From Paractinoplanes toevensis (lineage in GTDB: Bacteria > Actinomycetota > Actinomycetes > Mycobacteriales > Micromonosporaceae), in NCBI RefSeq assembly GCF_018332695.1, contig NZ_BOQN01000119.1, forward strand, positions 1 through 36,417: 36,417 bases of DNA. The letters are read 5' to 3'. How positions within the stretch are numbered: the stretch's first letter is position 1; every line of letters starts with the position of its first letter. The notes below the pieces were generated by a model, which was not told where the DNA came from, did no database searches, and saw nothing but the letters and a program-made list of their open reading frames with translations. Below, one piece after another: positions 16,733 through 24,921 of this stretch. The position numbers were made by a program, and so were the translations under genes.

Positions 16733-17605
16733 TCAGTCCCTCTCGATGAGCCGGCGATTGATGTACGCGACGATCAGCACGCCGATGACCAGCAGGACGC
16801 CGAGCGCCGCCGCGAAGTCCGGTTCGCCCTGCTGCAGGCCGCGCTGGTACATGACCAGGACCGGCGAGGCGGACGCACCGCTCGGGCCGCCGCCCCCGGT
16901 CAGCAGGTACGGCTCGGTGAACAGGTTGGCGCCGGTGATCAGCGCCAGGATCACCACGAGCGCGGTGGCCGGGCGCACGGCCGGCACGGTCACCGACCAG
17001 AACCGGTTCCAGGCCGAGGCGCCGTCGACCGCGGCCGACTCGTACAGCTCCTTCGGCACGTTCTGCAGGGCGGCCAGGTAGAGCAGGATGAAGAACCCGA
17101 GCTGCTTCCAGGTGACGAAGACGGCGATGGTCGGCATCGCCAGGCTCTCGTTGATCAGCCAGGACGGGTCCGGGGCGAGCGGGCCGAGCGCCGAGTTGAC
17201 CAGCCCGTTGGTGTTGAACAGGAACAACCAGACGCCGACCACGGCGACGCTGGCCGTCACGTACGGGACGTAGAACGCGACCCGCAGGAACGCCCGCGCG
17301 TGCACCGCCCGGTTGAGCGCCACCGCCAGCACCAGAGCGAGCCCCGTGGTGAGCGGCACGTTGATGACCAGGAAGATCAAAATATTCCGGAAGGCCTGGT
17401 GTACGCCGGGATCGCCGAGCACCGCCCGGTAGTTGTCGAGCCCGACGAACGGGTGGTCGACGATGGCACCGGGGGCCGCGAAGAAGTAGTCGTGGAAGCT
17501 CATCCAGACCGCGAACCCCAGCGGATACGCGAAGATCACCGCGAGGTAGACGGCGTACGGCGCCGACAGGATCATCCCGACCGGGTGCCGGCCGAGGAAC
17601 CTCAC
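16733..17605 (-). CDS. sugar ABC transporter permease, MalF-type (CUT1)
   Basis: 290 residues with six predicted membrane helices (first SAPYAVYLAVIFAYPLGFAVW). The EAA loop is YESAAVDGASAWNRFWSVTVPAVRPA. The GTG at 17605 overlaps the stop of the binding-protein gene as GTGA, indicating coupled translation. A longer frame continues upstream but runs antiparallel to known-domain sequence of the binding-protein gene, so it is rejected. Confidence 0.93.
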   Translation of the reverse strand: MRFLGRHPVGMILSAPYAVYLAVIFAYPLGFAVWMSFHDYFFAAPGAIVDHPFVGLDNYRAVLGDPGVHQAFRNILIFLVINVPLTTGLALVLAVALNRAVHARAFLRVAFYVPYVTASVAVVGVWLFLFNTNGLVNSALGPLAPDPSWLINESLAMPTIAVFVTWKQLGFFILLYLAALQNVPKELYESAAVDGASAWNRFWSVTVPAVRPATALVVILALITGANLFTEPYLLTGGGGPSGASASPVLVMYQRGLQQGEPDFAAALGVLLVIGVLIVAYINRRLIERD

Positions 17606-18873
17606 GAGCCGCTCGCGAGCTGGTCGACCTTCTGCGCGGCGCCGTCGAACGCGTCGGCCACCGGTTGCTTTCCGAAGATCACCGACTGCGAGTACGCGTC
17701 CCGGAACGCCTGCCAGATGGCCACCGAGTTCGGCACGTTCGGCACCTCGACGGTGCGCGCGGCCTGATCGGCGAACTGCTTGTAGGCCGGGTTCTTGGCG
17801 AAGTAGTCCGGGTAGGCGGCGGCGAGGTCCGTACGCAACGGCATCTGACCGGTCTTGCCCAGCAGATCGCCGTCCTGCTCCTTGCTCGTGGCGAACTTGA
17901 GCACCTCCCAGGCGGTGGCCCGGTTCTGGCAGGCGCTGTACATGGCCACGTTCTTGGCGTCGCTGAACGTCTTGATCTGCTCGGCCGGCTTCCCGGTCGA
18001 GGTGGGCACCGGAACCGCACCCCACTTGACCTTGTCGCCGTAGACCGCGATCGCCCACGGCCCGACGATCGCCATGGCCGACTTCTGGTCGGCGAACGCG
18101 TCGCCGTTGTACTTCTCCTTGGGCGCGAGACCCTCGTCGTAGAGCGCCTTCCAGAAGGCGGCGACCTTCTGCCCCTCGGGCGAGTCGAACTGCGCCTTAC
18201 CGTCCTGCACCAGCTGCTTGCCGTCGGTCTCGGCCGCGAACAGCGGGTAGAAGTCGAACCAGGACTGGAAGAACTCGCTGCTCGGCGCCGGGTAGATGGC
18301 GGCGACCCCGGACGCCTTGAGCTTGCGGGCCGCGGCCAGGAACTCGTCGTAGGTGGACAGGACCGGCTGAATGCCGGCCTTCGCGAACAGGTCCTTGTTG
18401 TAGAAGATCATCACCGGGTTGGACTTCCACGGCATCTGATAGAACTTGCCGTCCGGCGATTTGTACTGCTCGGCGGTGGAGCCGGTCCGGTCGGCGATGT
18501 ACTGCGCGGCACCGTCGAACGTGTCCAGCGCGACCAGCCCGCCCTGCTTCTGGAACTGCGGCACGGCGGCCGGCGCGGTGTTGAAGATCAGGCAGGGGGC
18601 GTTGCCGGCCGTGATCGCGGCGCCGATCACCTCCTCGGAGGTGTTGCCGGCCGGGATCTCCTGCGCGGTGATCGCCTGGTCGGCGTGCGCCGAGTTCCAC
18701 GCCTGGACCATGGCCTTGCCCCAGGCCAGCTCCTCCTGGTTGTTGGAGAGCCAGATGGTGATCGGCCCGGCGGCGGCGTTGGCCTTCGAGGCGTCGCCGC
18801 CCCCGCTGCCGTCACAGCCGGCCGCGAGCACGAGGGTGAGAGAGAGGAGGACGGCCGGGAGCGTGCGTTTCAT
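17602..18873 (-). CDS. sugar ABC transporter substrate-binding lipoprotein (CUT1)
   Basis: 423 residues. The lipoprotein signal MKRTLPAVLLSLTLVLAAGC has cysteine 20 as anchor, followed by a glycine/serine linker. The body is a family 1 solute-binding protein (ITIWLSNNQEELAWGKAMVQAW; YKSPDGKFYQMPWKSNPVMIFYNKDLFAKAG; DQKSAMAIVGPWAIAVYG). It leads the operon binding protein, MalF, MalG, GH130, alpha/alpha protein, all overlapping or within one base of each other. The ligand is probably an oligosaccharide processed by the GH130 enzyme. No ATPase gene accompanies it. Confidence 0.94.
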   Translation of the reverse strand: MKRTLPAVLLSLTLVLAAGCDGSGGGDASKANAAAGPITIWLSNNQEELAWGKAMVQAWNSAHADQAITAQEIPAGNTSEEVIGAAITAGNAPCLIFNTAPAAVPQFQKQGGLVALDTFDGAAQYIADRTGSTAEQYKSPDGKFYQMPWKSNPVMIFYNKDLFAKAGIQPVLSTYDEFLAAARKLKASGVAAIYPAPSSEFFQSWFDFYPLFAAETDGKQLVQDGKAQFDSPEGQKVAAFWKALYDEGLAPKEKYNGDAFADQKSAMAIVGPWAIAVYGDKVKWGAVPVPTSTGKPAEQIKTFSDAKNVAMYSACQNRATAWEVLKFATSKEQDGDLLGKTGQMPLRTDLAAAYPDYFAKNPAYKQFADQAARTVEVPNVPNSVAIWQAFRDAYSQSVIFGKQPVADAFDGAAQKVDQLASGS

Positions 18874-18941
18874 GGGTGTCTCCGTTCGCGCGGCAGGAGG
18901 TGGGGGCGCGGTGGACGCCGTCCCGACCTGCTATGACCGTG

Positions 18942-18970
18942 AACATAAGACCGTTACCCAGGTCACACAA
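18942..18970 (-). promoter_or_regulatory. possible promoter of the GH130 transport operon
   Basis: On the minus strand TTGTGT (18970-18965) and TATGTT (18947-18942) are 17 bases apart, about 70 bases before the binding-protein start. A directly repeated CGGTC flanks the -10 region and might serve a regulator. No LacI-type palindrome like the others in this window is present. Confidence 0.35.
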
Positions 18971-19041
18971 ACGGAGAGAGTCGATGTCTGATCAGTCGGC
19001 CCGACATATCCGAAAAGATGATGACACCCGACAAGCTCGTG

Positions 19042-19566
19042 TCACTTCTTCAGCCGTTGCCGCTCGTGGCGCAGCAGGCGGGTGCGCGGCCCCCGCGCGG
19101 TGCGGCGGGGCCGGTCGGCCTGCGGGTGCGGGAAGACCCACCGCTTGAACGCCCACAGCCGGAAAACCATCGCGATCAGCGTGCCGAGGACGATGCCGCT
19201 GACGAAGTCGGCGATCTCCTGCACCGGGCGGGACACCTCCGGCACCCGCAGCAGGAGCAGGTAGCGGGAGACGCCGAGCGGGATCAGGTTGAGGACGATG
19301 CCGACCGCGCTGACCGCGAAGAACAGCGCGGCCTCGTGATGACGCTCCCGGCCGCCCCGGGCCCGGAACGACCACTCCCGGTTCAGCACGTAGGACAGGA
19401 TCGTGCTCAGCACCGTGGCGAACGCGAGAGCGGTCACCGGTTTCTGGTGCAGGACGGTCAGCTTCAGCGCGTAATTGACAACGGTCGTGGCGACAAAACA
19501 AACACCCCCGACCAGCAGAAACTTCGCCGCTTCATGATGCTTGCGCCACATCCGGTCCAGCCACAT
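19042..19566 (-). CDS. GtrA-like membrane protein
   Basis: 174 residues with four predicted membrane helices: FLLVGGVCFVATTVVNYALK, VTALAFATVLSTILSYVLN, ALFFAVSAVGIVLNLIPLGV and IADFVSGIVLGTLIAMVFRLW. The conserved NREWSF motif after helix 2 and FKRWVFP near the end are diagnostic of the GtrA family. Members are thought to help move lipid-linked sugars across the membrane for cell-surface glycosylation. The C terminus is very basic (RRTARGPRTRLLRHERQRLKK region). ATG 19566 is chosen because TAGACT lies exactly seven bases upstream (leaderless); a TTG at 19608 is possible and would add 14 residues. Confidence 0.88.
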   Translation of the reverse strand: MWLDRMWRKHHEAAKFLLVGGVCFVATTVVNYALKLTVLHQKPVTALAFATVLSTILSYVLNREWSFRARGGRERHHEAALFFAVSAVGIVLNLIPLGVSRYLLLLRVPEVSRPVQEIADFVSGIVLGTLIAMVFRLWAFKRWVFPHPQADRPRRTARGPRTRLLRHERQRLKK

Positions 19567-19573
19567 CCGCGCG

Positions 19574-19579
19574 AGTCTA
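19574..19579 (-). promoter_or_regulatory. -10 element for leaderless GtrA-like gene
   Basis: TAGACT on the minus strand, then seven bases, then ATG. The ATG has no Shine-Dalgarno site, as expected for a leaderless message. Confidence 0.5.
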
Positions 19580-20102
19580 GCGCCCCGCCTCCGTGCGCTT
19601 TCGATCAAACCTTTTCCGTACGGGCCGGCTCAGTCCCGCGGCACGCGGTCCCGGCCGGTGCAGCTCGCCCTCCACGCGCCCGCTGCGGGCGGGCCCGCAC
19701 CCGATCTTGTGGACTCGCCGTGCGGACAGAGCGGCAAGTCGGCAACATCTGCAATGGCGCCGGGCGGGGTGGGGTGCGCAAGAGGTGGTGCGGTTTCGCC
19801 CCCGCGTTTCCCCGCGAGATCTTGGAAAGTGCGGCACTGAGCGGGGTGTGAACTCGACAAGTTCGCCGTGGGTCGTCCGGTCGCTGCCGGATACAGACGG
19901 CATATCGGCGTGCCGCGGGTGGAAGATGGAAACGTCACCCGCATGGCGGGATCGTGGGTCCGCGGAATGGATGCGCCCGGGCAACGCGCCCTTCATCCCG
20001 AAAGCTCCCTACTGCCCGTTTCGCGCTTGAGGGCCGGCTCCCCTCTCTCTTCCGCGCTGGGCGTTTCGCTCACGCTCTCTTTTTCGTAGCCTCCCAGGGG
20101 CG
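19580..20102. other. about 520 bases without a supportable gene
   Basis: Short open frames on both strands overlap each other here but have no ribosome sites or domain-like translation. The composition is mixed, with a small pyrimidine-rich tract near 20040-20090 (including CTCTCTTTTTC). This is probably upstream control sequence of the GH95 gene and of the GtrA-like gene. No tRNA or structured RNA was recognised. Confidence 0.45.
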
Positions 20103-20118
20103 ATTGAGGCGTCTCAAT
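20103..20118. promoter_or_regulatory. inverted repeat before GH95
   Basis: ATTGAG and CTCAAT flank GCGT: a 6-bp perfect inverted repeat ending 17 bases before the GTG of the fucosidase gene. It lies where a repressor would block transcription or translation initiation. Confidence 0.4.
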
Positions 20119-20135
20119 TATTGCGGGGAGTGCGC

Positions 20136-22535
20136 GTGCAACCACTGACGGAGGCGGTCAGCCGCCGGGTCGTGCTGGCCGGCACCGGCGCGGCCGTGGT
20201 CGCCGCGGGCGGCCGGCCGGGGGTCGCCGGGGCGGCGGAGGCCGGGCGGCCGGACGTCGACGGGCTCACGCTCTGGTACGACGCGCCCGCCGCCGACTGG
20301 GAGAGCCAGGCCCTGCCGATCGGCAACGGCACGCTCGGGGCGATGGTCTTCGGGCGGGTCGGCGTCGAGACCATTCAGTTCAACGAGAAGACGCTGTGGA
20401 CCGGCGGGCCGGGATCGGCGTCCGGCTATGACTTCGGCAATTGGCGGGAACCCCGGCCGGGGGCGATCACGCACATTCAAGAACAGATCAATGACCGGGT
20501 ACGGGTGGCGCCCGAAGAAGTGGCGGCGGCGCTCGGGCAGGCTCGGATCGGGTACGGCAGCTATCAGAGTTTCGGGGAACTCGTCCTCACCCTGCCGACC
20601 GCCGACGCGGAGAACTACCGCCGTGAACTCGACATCGCCGATGCGATCGCCACCGTCGAATACACCGCGGGCGACGTCCGGCACCGCCGGGAGCATTTCG
20701 TGAGCCATCCGCACCGGGTGATCGTCGTCCAGCTGAGCGCCGACCGGCCCGGCCAGGTCTCCTTCACCGTGGCCGTGAAGTTGCCGGCCAATCGGACCGC
20801 CACCACCACGGCGATGAACGGCCGCATCACCACCGCCGGTGCGCTGACCGACAACGGCCTCCGATTCGAGGGGCAGGTGCAGATCCTCGTCCGGGGCGGC
20901 ACCCGCACCGAGAACCCGGCCGGCGAGGTCACGGTGGCCGGCGCCGACAGCGCGACGATCCTCGTGGCGGCGGGCACGAACTACGGTGACCGCTATCCCG
21001 AATACCGCGGCGCCGACCCGCATCACCGCGTCACGGCCGATCTCGACCGGGCGGCGAAAACCGCGTACCCCTCATTGCGGGAAGCGCATCGGCGCGACCA
21101 CCGCGGTCTTTTCGACCGGGTGCGACTGGACCTCGGCGGGCGGATGCCGCACCGGCCGACCGATCAGGTCCTCGCCGATTACCAGGGCGCCGACCGGGCG
21201 CTCGAGGCGCTCTTCTTCCAGTACGGACGCTATCTGCTGATCGCCTCGAGCCGGGACGGCGAGATCCTGCCGGCCAATCTCCAGGGCGTCTGGAACAGGT
21301 TCGAATCGGCGCCGTGGAGTGCCGATTACCACACGAACATCAATATCCAGATGAACTACTGGCTGGCCGGCCCGGCCAACCTCGGCGACACCACCGCCCC
21401 TTTCTTCCGGTTCGTCGAAGCGCTTCAACGGCCGGGTGCGGAGACGGCCCGGACGATGTTCGGCAATCCGGGCTGGGTGGTGCACAACGAGACGAACCCG
21501 TTCGGTTTCACCGGGGTGCACGACTGGCCGACCGCGTTCTGGTTCCCGGAGGCGGCGGCGTGGCTGGCCCACCATTTCTACGACCATTACCGGTTCACCC
21601 TGGACGACCGTTTCCTGCGCGACCACGCCTACCCGGTCATGCGGGAGGTGGCCCGTTTCTGGCTGGCCGAGCTGGTCACCGACCCGCGCGACGGCACCCT
21701 CGTGGTCTCCCCCAGCTACTCCCCGGAGCACGGCGATTTCTCGGCCGGCGCGGCCATGTCGCAGCAGATCGTCTGGGACCTGTTCACCGCCGTCACCGAG
21801 GCGGCCGGGTTGATGGGCGACGAGCAATTCGGCGCCGAGGTCGGTAAGGCGCTGAAACAGCTCGACCCGGGCACCCGGATCGGCAGTTGGGGGCAGCTTC
21901 AGGAATGGAAGGCCGACTGGGACGATCCCGCCGACGAACACCGGCACGTCTCGCACCTGTTCGGCCTGCACCCGGGCCGGCAGATCACCCCGGCCACCAC
22001 GCCGGCGCTGACCCGGGCGGCCGAGGTCTCGCTGCGGGCCCGTGGCGACGGCGGCACCGGCTGGAGCAAGGCCTGGAAGATCAATTTCTGGGCGCGGCTG
22101 CTCGACGGCGACCACGCCCACCTGATGCTGAGCGAGCAGCTGAAGACCAGCACGCTGGCGAACCTGTGGGACACCCACCCGCCGTTCCAGATCGACGGCA
22201 ACTTCGGTGCCACCGCGGGCATCGTGGAAATGCTGCTCCAGTCGCACGGCGACGAGGTGCAGATCCTGCCGGCCCTGCCGTCGGCCTGGCCGGCCGGCCG
22301 TGTGACGGGCCTGCGGGCCCGCGGCGACCTGACGGTCGACATCGCCTGGTCGGCCGGGCTCGCGCACGAGGTGGCGGTGACGGCCGGTCACGGCGGCCGG
22401 ATAACCCTGCGAAACGCGGCTTGGGCGATCGGCTCGGCCGAGCTTTCCGGCGGTACGGCCGGGGCCGTGCACGACGGCGACCGTGTCACGTTCACCGCCC
22501 ACCCCGGCACCCGCTACGTGCTGACCTCCACCTGA
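20136..22535 (+). CDS. alpha-L-fucosidase, GH95, Tat-exported
   Basis: About 799 residues, full length for GH95. The N terminus has a twin-arginine signal (SRRVVLAGTGAAVVAAGG). Family motifs appear in order: LPIGNGTLGAMVFG, FNEKTLWTGGP, LLIASSRDGEILPANLQGVW, the substrate asparagines in YHTNINIQMNYW, the acid-carrying VVSPSYSPEHG, HRHVSHLFGLHPG, and IDGNFGATAGIVEMLLQSH with the second carboxylate. The enzyme removes terminal alpha-1,2-linked fucose (some members galactose) with inversion, for example from xyloglucan or fucosylated glycans. GTG 20136 is chosen: GGGGAG lies five bases upstream. It stands alone; a convergent hairpin follows. Confidence 0.95.
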   Translation: MQPLTEAVSRRVVLAGTGAAVVAAGGRPGVAGAAEAGRPDVDGLTLWYDAPAADWESQALPIGNGTLGAMVFGRVGVETIQFNEKTLWTGGPGSASGYDFGNWREPRPGAITHIQEQINDRVRVAPEEVAAALGQARIGYGSYQSFGELVLTLPTADAENYRRELDIADAIATVEYTAGDVRHRREHFVSHPHRVIVVQLSADRPGQVSFTVAVKLPANRTATTTAMNGRITTAGALTDNGLRFEGQVQILVRGGTRTENPAGEVTVAGADSATILVAAGTNYGDRYPEYRGADPHHRVTADLDRAAKTAYPSLREAHRRDHRGLFDRVRLDLGGRMPHRPTDQVLADYQGADRALEALFFQYGRYLLIASSRDGEILPANLQGVWNRFESAPWSADYHTNINIQMNYWLAGPANLGDTTAPFFRFVEALQRPGAETARTMFGNPGWVVHNETNPFGFTGVHDWPTAFWFPEAAAWLAHHFYDHYRFTLDDRFLRDHAYPVMREVARFWLAELVTDPRDGTLVVSPSYSPEHGDFSAGAAMSQQIVWDLFTAVTEAAGLMGDEQFGAEVGKALKQLDPGTRIGSWGQLQEWKADWDDPADEHRHVSHLFGLHPGRQITPATTPALTRAAEVSLRARGDGGTGWSKAWKINFWARLLDGDHAHLMLSEQLKTSTLANLWDTHPPFQIDGNFGATAGIVEMLLQSHGDEVQILPALPSAWPAGRVTGLRARGDLTVDIAWSAGLAHEVAVTAGHGGRITLRNAAWAIGSAELSGGTAGAVHDGDRVTFTAHPGTRYVLTST

Positions 22536-22552
22536 TCGAGACCGGCCACCTG

Positions 22553-22572
22553 CTCCGGGCCGCCACCCGGAG
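22553..22572. terminator. convergent hairpin between GH95 and lipoprotein gene
   Basis: CTCCGGG and CCCGGAG form a 7-bp stem around a 6-base loop, between the stops of two convergent genes. It would serve both directions. The stem is modest in length. Confidence 0.45.
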
Positions 22573-22588
22573 TCGAGGGCGGATCAGA

Positions 22589-23068
22589 TCAGCACTTCGG
22601 TGGGCGCACTTCGGACTTCTCGTTCCAGATCGGCTGCGGCTCGTACTTCTTGGCTGTTCCGTCGGAGAGATCACCCTGGGGGATGTCCACTCCGTACCGG
22701 AAGTTGGTCCACACGTCGACCGCGATGGGCCAGGTCAGCGACCCCATCGGAGTGAGTTCGTCGAAGCCGGCCGGAACCTCGCCGACGGTCACGGTGGGGG
22801 TGGCGCTCGATGGATCGAGGCGGCGAACCGCCCACAGCAGATGGCGGGATGATCCGGAACCGGACGGGTTGGGGGTGACGGTGTCAGCGACCTCGAGACG
22901 GCGCAGATAACTCTGCGCCCCACATTGCCCACCGACGGTGAGCACGACCTTGTTGTCGACGAGTTGGGCGGTGAGCCACTCGTCGGCCTCTTTGCCCTTA
23001 CAACTGGCAGCGGACATGCCACTGGCCAGCAGTATCAACAGCGCCAGCCCCCGGCGCAGATACGACAT
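22589..23068 (-). CDS. small putative lipoprotein, unknown function
   Basis: 159 residues. The N terminus SYLRRGLALLILLASGMSAASC has a hydrophobic core and ends with a cysteine acceptable as a lipobox, so membrane anchoring outside the cell is likely. The rest is a strand-rich domain with a cysteine at the very end (VRPPKC) and no recognised family. It starts 16 bases after the flavin monooxygenase stop on the same strand, so it may be the third gene of that operon. It also has its own leaderless-type -10 (TAGCGT six bases before the ATG). Confidence 0.75.
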   Translation of the reverse strand: MSYLRRGLALLILLASGMSAASCKGKEADEWLTAQLVDNKVVLTVGGQCGAQSYLRRLEVADTVTPNPSGSGSSRHLLWAVRRLDPSSATPTVTVGEVPAGFDELTPMGSLTWPIAVDVWTNFRYGVDIPQGDLSDGTAKKYEPQPIWNEKSEVRPPKC

Positions 23069-23074
23069 TGCGCC

Positions 23075-23080
23075 ACGCTA
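23075..23080 (-). promoter_or_regulatory. -10 element for the lipoprotein gene
   Basis: TAGCGT on the minus strand, six bases before the ATG at 23068. It fits a leaderless start; no Shine-Dalgarno site is seen. It lies just downstream of the monooxygenase stop. Confidence 0.4.
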
Positions 23081-23084
23081 GCAG

Positions 23085-24566
23085 TCATCGAGTCGTTTCG
23101 TTTCGGGCCGTTATGGGCGTGTAATCACCGTCATCGAGGCGTGCCGTCCGGCGATGATATTCACCGGCCATGCCCGGCCAGTTCGTGACGATGCGCCCGG
23201 TCGCCGTGCGGTACCAGCTCTGGCAACCGGTCCACACGCTACCGGCGAGGCGGGACTGCATCTCGCCGTCGTAGGCGGTGGCGCGCTCCCGGCGTACCTC
23301 GATCGGGGTTTGATCCTCGGTGACCCGGCGGACCAGCCGCGCCAGGTAACGCGCCTGGGCCTCGTGGAAATACAACACCGACGTGTTGCCGGTGTTGGTG
23401 TTCGGACCGTAGATCAGGAACAGGTTGGGGAAATTCGGCACGGCCACCCCGAGGTACGCGTACGCACCGTCACGCCATTCCTCGTCGAGCGTGCGGCCGT
23501 CACGGCCCGTGATCCGCATCGGCGCCAGGAACTCGGTGGCCGCGAAGCCCGTCGCGTACACCAGCAGGTCGCAACCATGCACCAGGCCGTCAGCCGTCCG
23601 AATGCCGTCCGGGACCACCTCGACGATCTTCTCGGTGACCAGCGTGGCGTCCGGGCGGGCCAGCGTGGGCAGCCAGGAACTGGTGAACAGCACCCGCTTG
23701 CAGCCCATCGGCTCGTCCGGGGTCACCCGGGCCCGCAGCGCCGGATCGCGCACCTGCCACCGGCGCTGCAGGCCGGAGACGCCACGCAGGAACGCGCCGG
23801 CCGGGCGGTTCCCGGTGACGGCGAGGCCGGTCACGATGGTCATGGCCCAGGTCGCGGCGCGCGGCAGGTGCATCAGTCGCGGCATTTTCCGGTACGCGAA
23901 CCGGCGGCCCGCACCGTACCGCCGATCCGGTTTCGGCAGCGTCCACGGCGCGCTGCGCTGGAACACGGTGACGTGCGCGGCCCGGCCCGCGATGGCCGGA
24001 ACCAGCTGGATCGCGCTGGCCCCGGTGCCGACGACGGCGACCCGCATGCCGTCGATCGGGACGGCCGGATCCCACTGTGCGGTGTGCACGGCCCGCCCGG
24101 CGAACCGCTCCGCCCCCGGCAGCGAGGGCGTCGACGGCCGGCTGAGCTGCCCGACTGCCGGCACCAGGATGTCGGCGACGATCTCCTCGCCGGCGCTCGT
24201 CGTGATCCGCCAGCGGGCCGCCGCCGCGTCCCAGACGGCGTCGGTGACCTCGGTGCCGAACCGCACCCGCGGCGTGACACCGAACCGGTCGGCGGTCTGC
24301 CGGGCGTAGGCCAGGATCTCGTCGTGCGGCGGAAACCGCCGCGACCAGCGCGGATTAGGGGCGAAGGAGTACGAGTACAGCGGGGCCGGCACGTCGCAGG
24401 CACAACCCGGGTACGAGTTGGCCCGCCACACCCCGCCGACCGCATCGCCCTTCTCCAGCAGGACGAGGTTGTCGAACCCCTGCCTGAGCAGCTCGACGGC
24501 CGCCGCGATCCCGCCGAAGCCGGCGCCGATGATGACGACGCGCGGCTTCGTCAGAGTTTCGCTCAT
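23085..24566 (-). CDS. flavin-containing monooxygenase, Baeyer-Villiger type
   Basis: 493 residues. It has an FAD-binding Rossmann motif GAGFGG (14-19) and an NADPH-binding motif GTGASA (180-185). Between them is the Baeyer-Villiger signature FAGRAVHTAQWD (155-166). VVIIGAGFGGIAAAVELLRQG and GGVWRANSYPGCACDVP are typical of the class. Such enzymes use NADPH and oxygen to insert oxygen next to a ketone or to oxidise N or S. The ATG overlaps the stop of the upstream 102-residue repeat peptide (ATGA), so translation of the two is coupled. That pairing is unusual and suggests, without proving, that the peptide or something bound to it is the substrate. Otherwise it would be a general catabolic monooxygenase. 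Confidence 0.92.
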   Translation of the reverse strand: MSETLTKPRVVIIGAGFGGIAAAVELLRQGFDNLVLLEKGDAVGGVWRANSYPGCACDVPAPLYSYSFAPNPRWSRRFPPHDEILAYARQTADRFGVTPRVRFGTEVTDAVWDAAAARWRITTSAGEEIVADILVPAVGQLSRPSTPSLPGAERFAGRAVHTAQWDPAVPIDGMRVAVVGTGASAIQLVPAIAGRAAHVTVFQRSAPWTLPKPDRRYGAGRRFAYRKMPRLMHLPRAATWAMTIVTGLAVTGNRPAGAFLRGVSGLQRRWQVRDPALRARVTPDEPMGCKRVLFTSSWLPTLARPDATLVTEKIVEVVPDGIRTADGLVHGCDLLVYATGFAATEFLAPMRITGRDGRTLDEEWRDGAYAYLGVAVPNFPNLFLIYGPNTNTGNTSVLYFHEAQARYLARLVRRVTEDQTPIEVRRERATAYDGEMQSRLAGSVWTGCQSWYRTATGRIVTNWPGMAGEYHRRTARLDDGDYTPITARNETTR

Positions 24567-24871
24567 CCGCCGAGTGCTTCGGCCCGGTCGGTCGGCTCGG
24601 ACGTCTTCGCCGGGGGCGTGTGGCTCCCGCCGCCGTCCTCACCCTCGGTGGTCTCGTCCGGTTCGTCGTCACCGGTGTCGGCCTTCTCCGGTGCGTCCTC
24701 CCCGGTGCCGAACTCGGCCGGCGGCGTATGGCTGCCGCCGCCGTCCTCACCCTCGCCGGAGTCGACGAGGATGAACAGGTCGAGCGGACTGTCCGGATCG
24801 GACAAACGGTCCAGATCCCATAGATCGAAGATGGTAGATTCAAGCGCGATGGTGGCGCGGGGCTGGCTCAT
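24563..24871 (-). CDS. acidic repeat peptide, candidate RiPP precursor
   Basis: 102 residues. N-terminal part (~1-38) is leader-like, with alternating hydrophobic/acidic patches (STIFDLWDLDRL, PLDLFILVDSG). From 39 on it is glycine/acid-rich with two identical 12-residue units GEDGGGSHTPPA at 41-52 and 77-88, separated by an acidic spacer, then KTSEPTDRAEALGG. There are no cysteines. Shape (short gene, leader, exact core repeats, promoter of its own, coupling to an oxidative enzyme) resembles ribosomally made, modified peptide precursors, but it matches no class I can name: no Cys for lanthionines, no ATP-grasp, radical SAM, YcaO or LanM neighbour in the window. ATG 24871 has AGGGG six bases upstream. 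The nucleotide repeats confirm the frame: most differences between copies are silent. Confidence 0.72.
   Translation of the reverse strand: MSQPRATIALESTIFDLWDLDRLSDPDSPLDLFILVDSGEGEDGGGSHTPPAEFGTGEDAPEKADTGDDEPDETTEGEDGGGSHTPPAKTSEPTDRAEALGG
24609..24646 (-). repeat. 38-base direct repeat, copy 2 of the peptide core
   Basis: Encodes the second SHTPPA unit. It matches 24717-24754 at 35 of 38 positions; the three differences leave the encoded unit unchanged. The copies are exactly 108 bases (36 codons) apart. Confidence 0.85.
24717..24754 (-). repeat. 38-base direct repeat, copy 1 of the peptide core
   Basis: Encodes the first SHTPPA unit of the acidic repeat peptide. See the partner at 24609-24646. 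Silent third-position differences point to selection on the protein, not a very recent duplication. Confidence 0.85.
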
Positions 24872-24921
24872 CAACGTCCCCTCATCAGCGTGCCGGCACG
24901 GCGGCACGGGTCCGTCGCCCG

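Noticed and set aside
17665..18936. 423-codon plus-strand frame
   Set aside because: It is antisense to the second binding-protein gene, which has a lipobox and family motifs.
21417..21426. GAAGCGCTTC palindrome like the operator core at 1980-1993
   Set aside because: It lies inside the GH95 coding region, lacks the flanking GG/CC bases and can be explained by codons for VEALQ.
21072..22502. 476-codon minus-strand frame
   Set aside because: It is antisense to the GH95 gene, which has clear family motifs along its full length.
24563..24871. Assignment of the repeat peptide to lanthipeptides or graspetides
   Set aside because: There is no cysteine, no lanthionine synthetase and no ATP-grasp gene nearby; the FDLWDLD stretch alone is too weak for the FxLD family.
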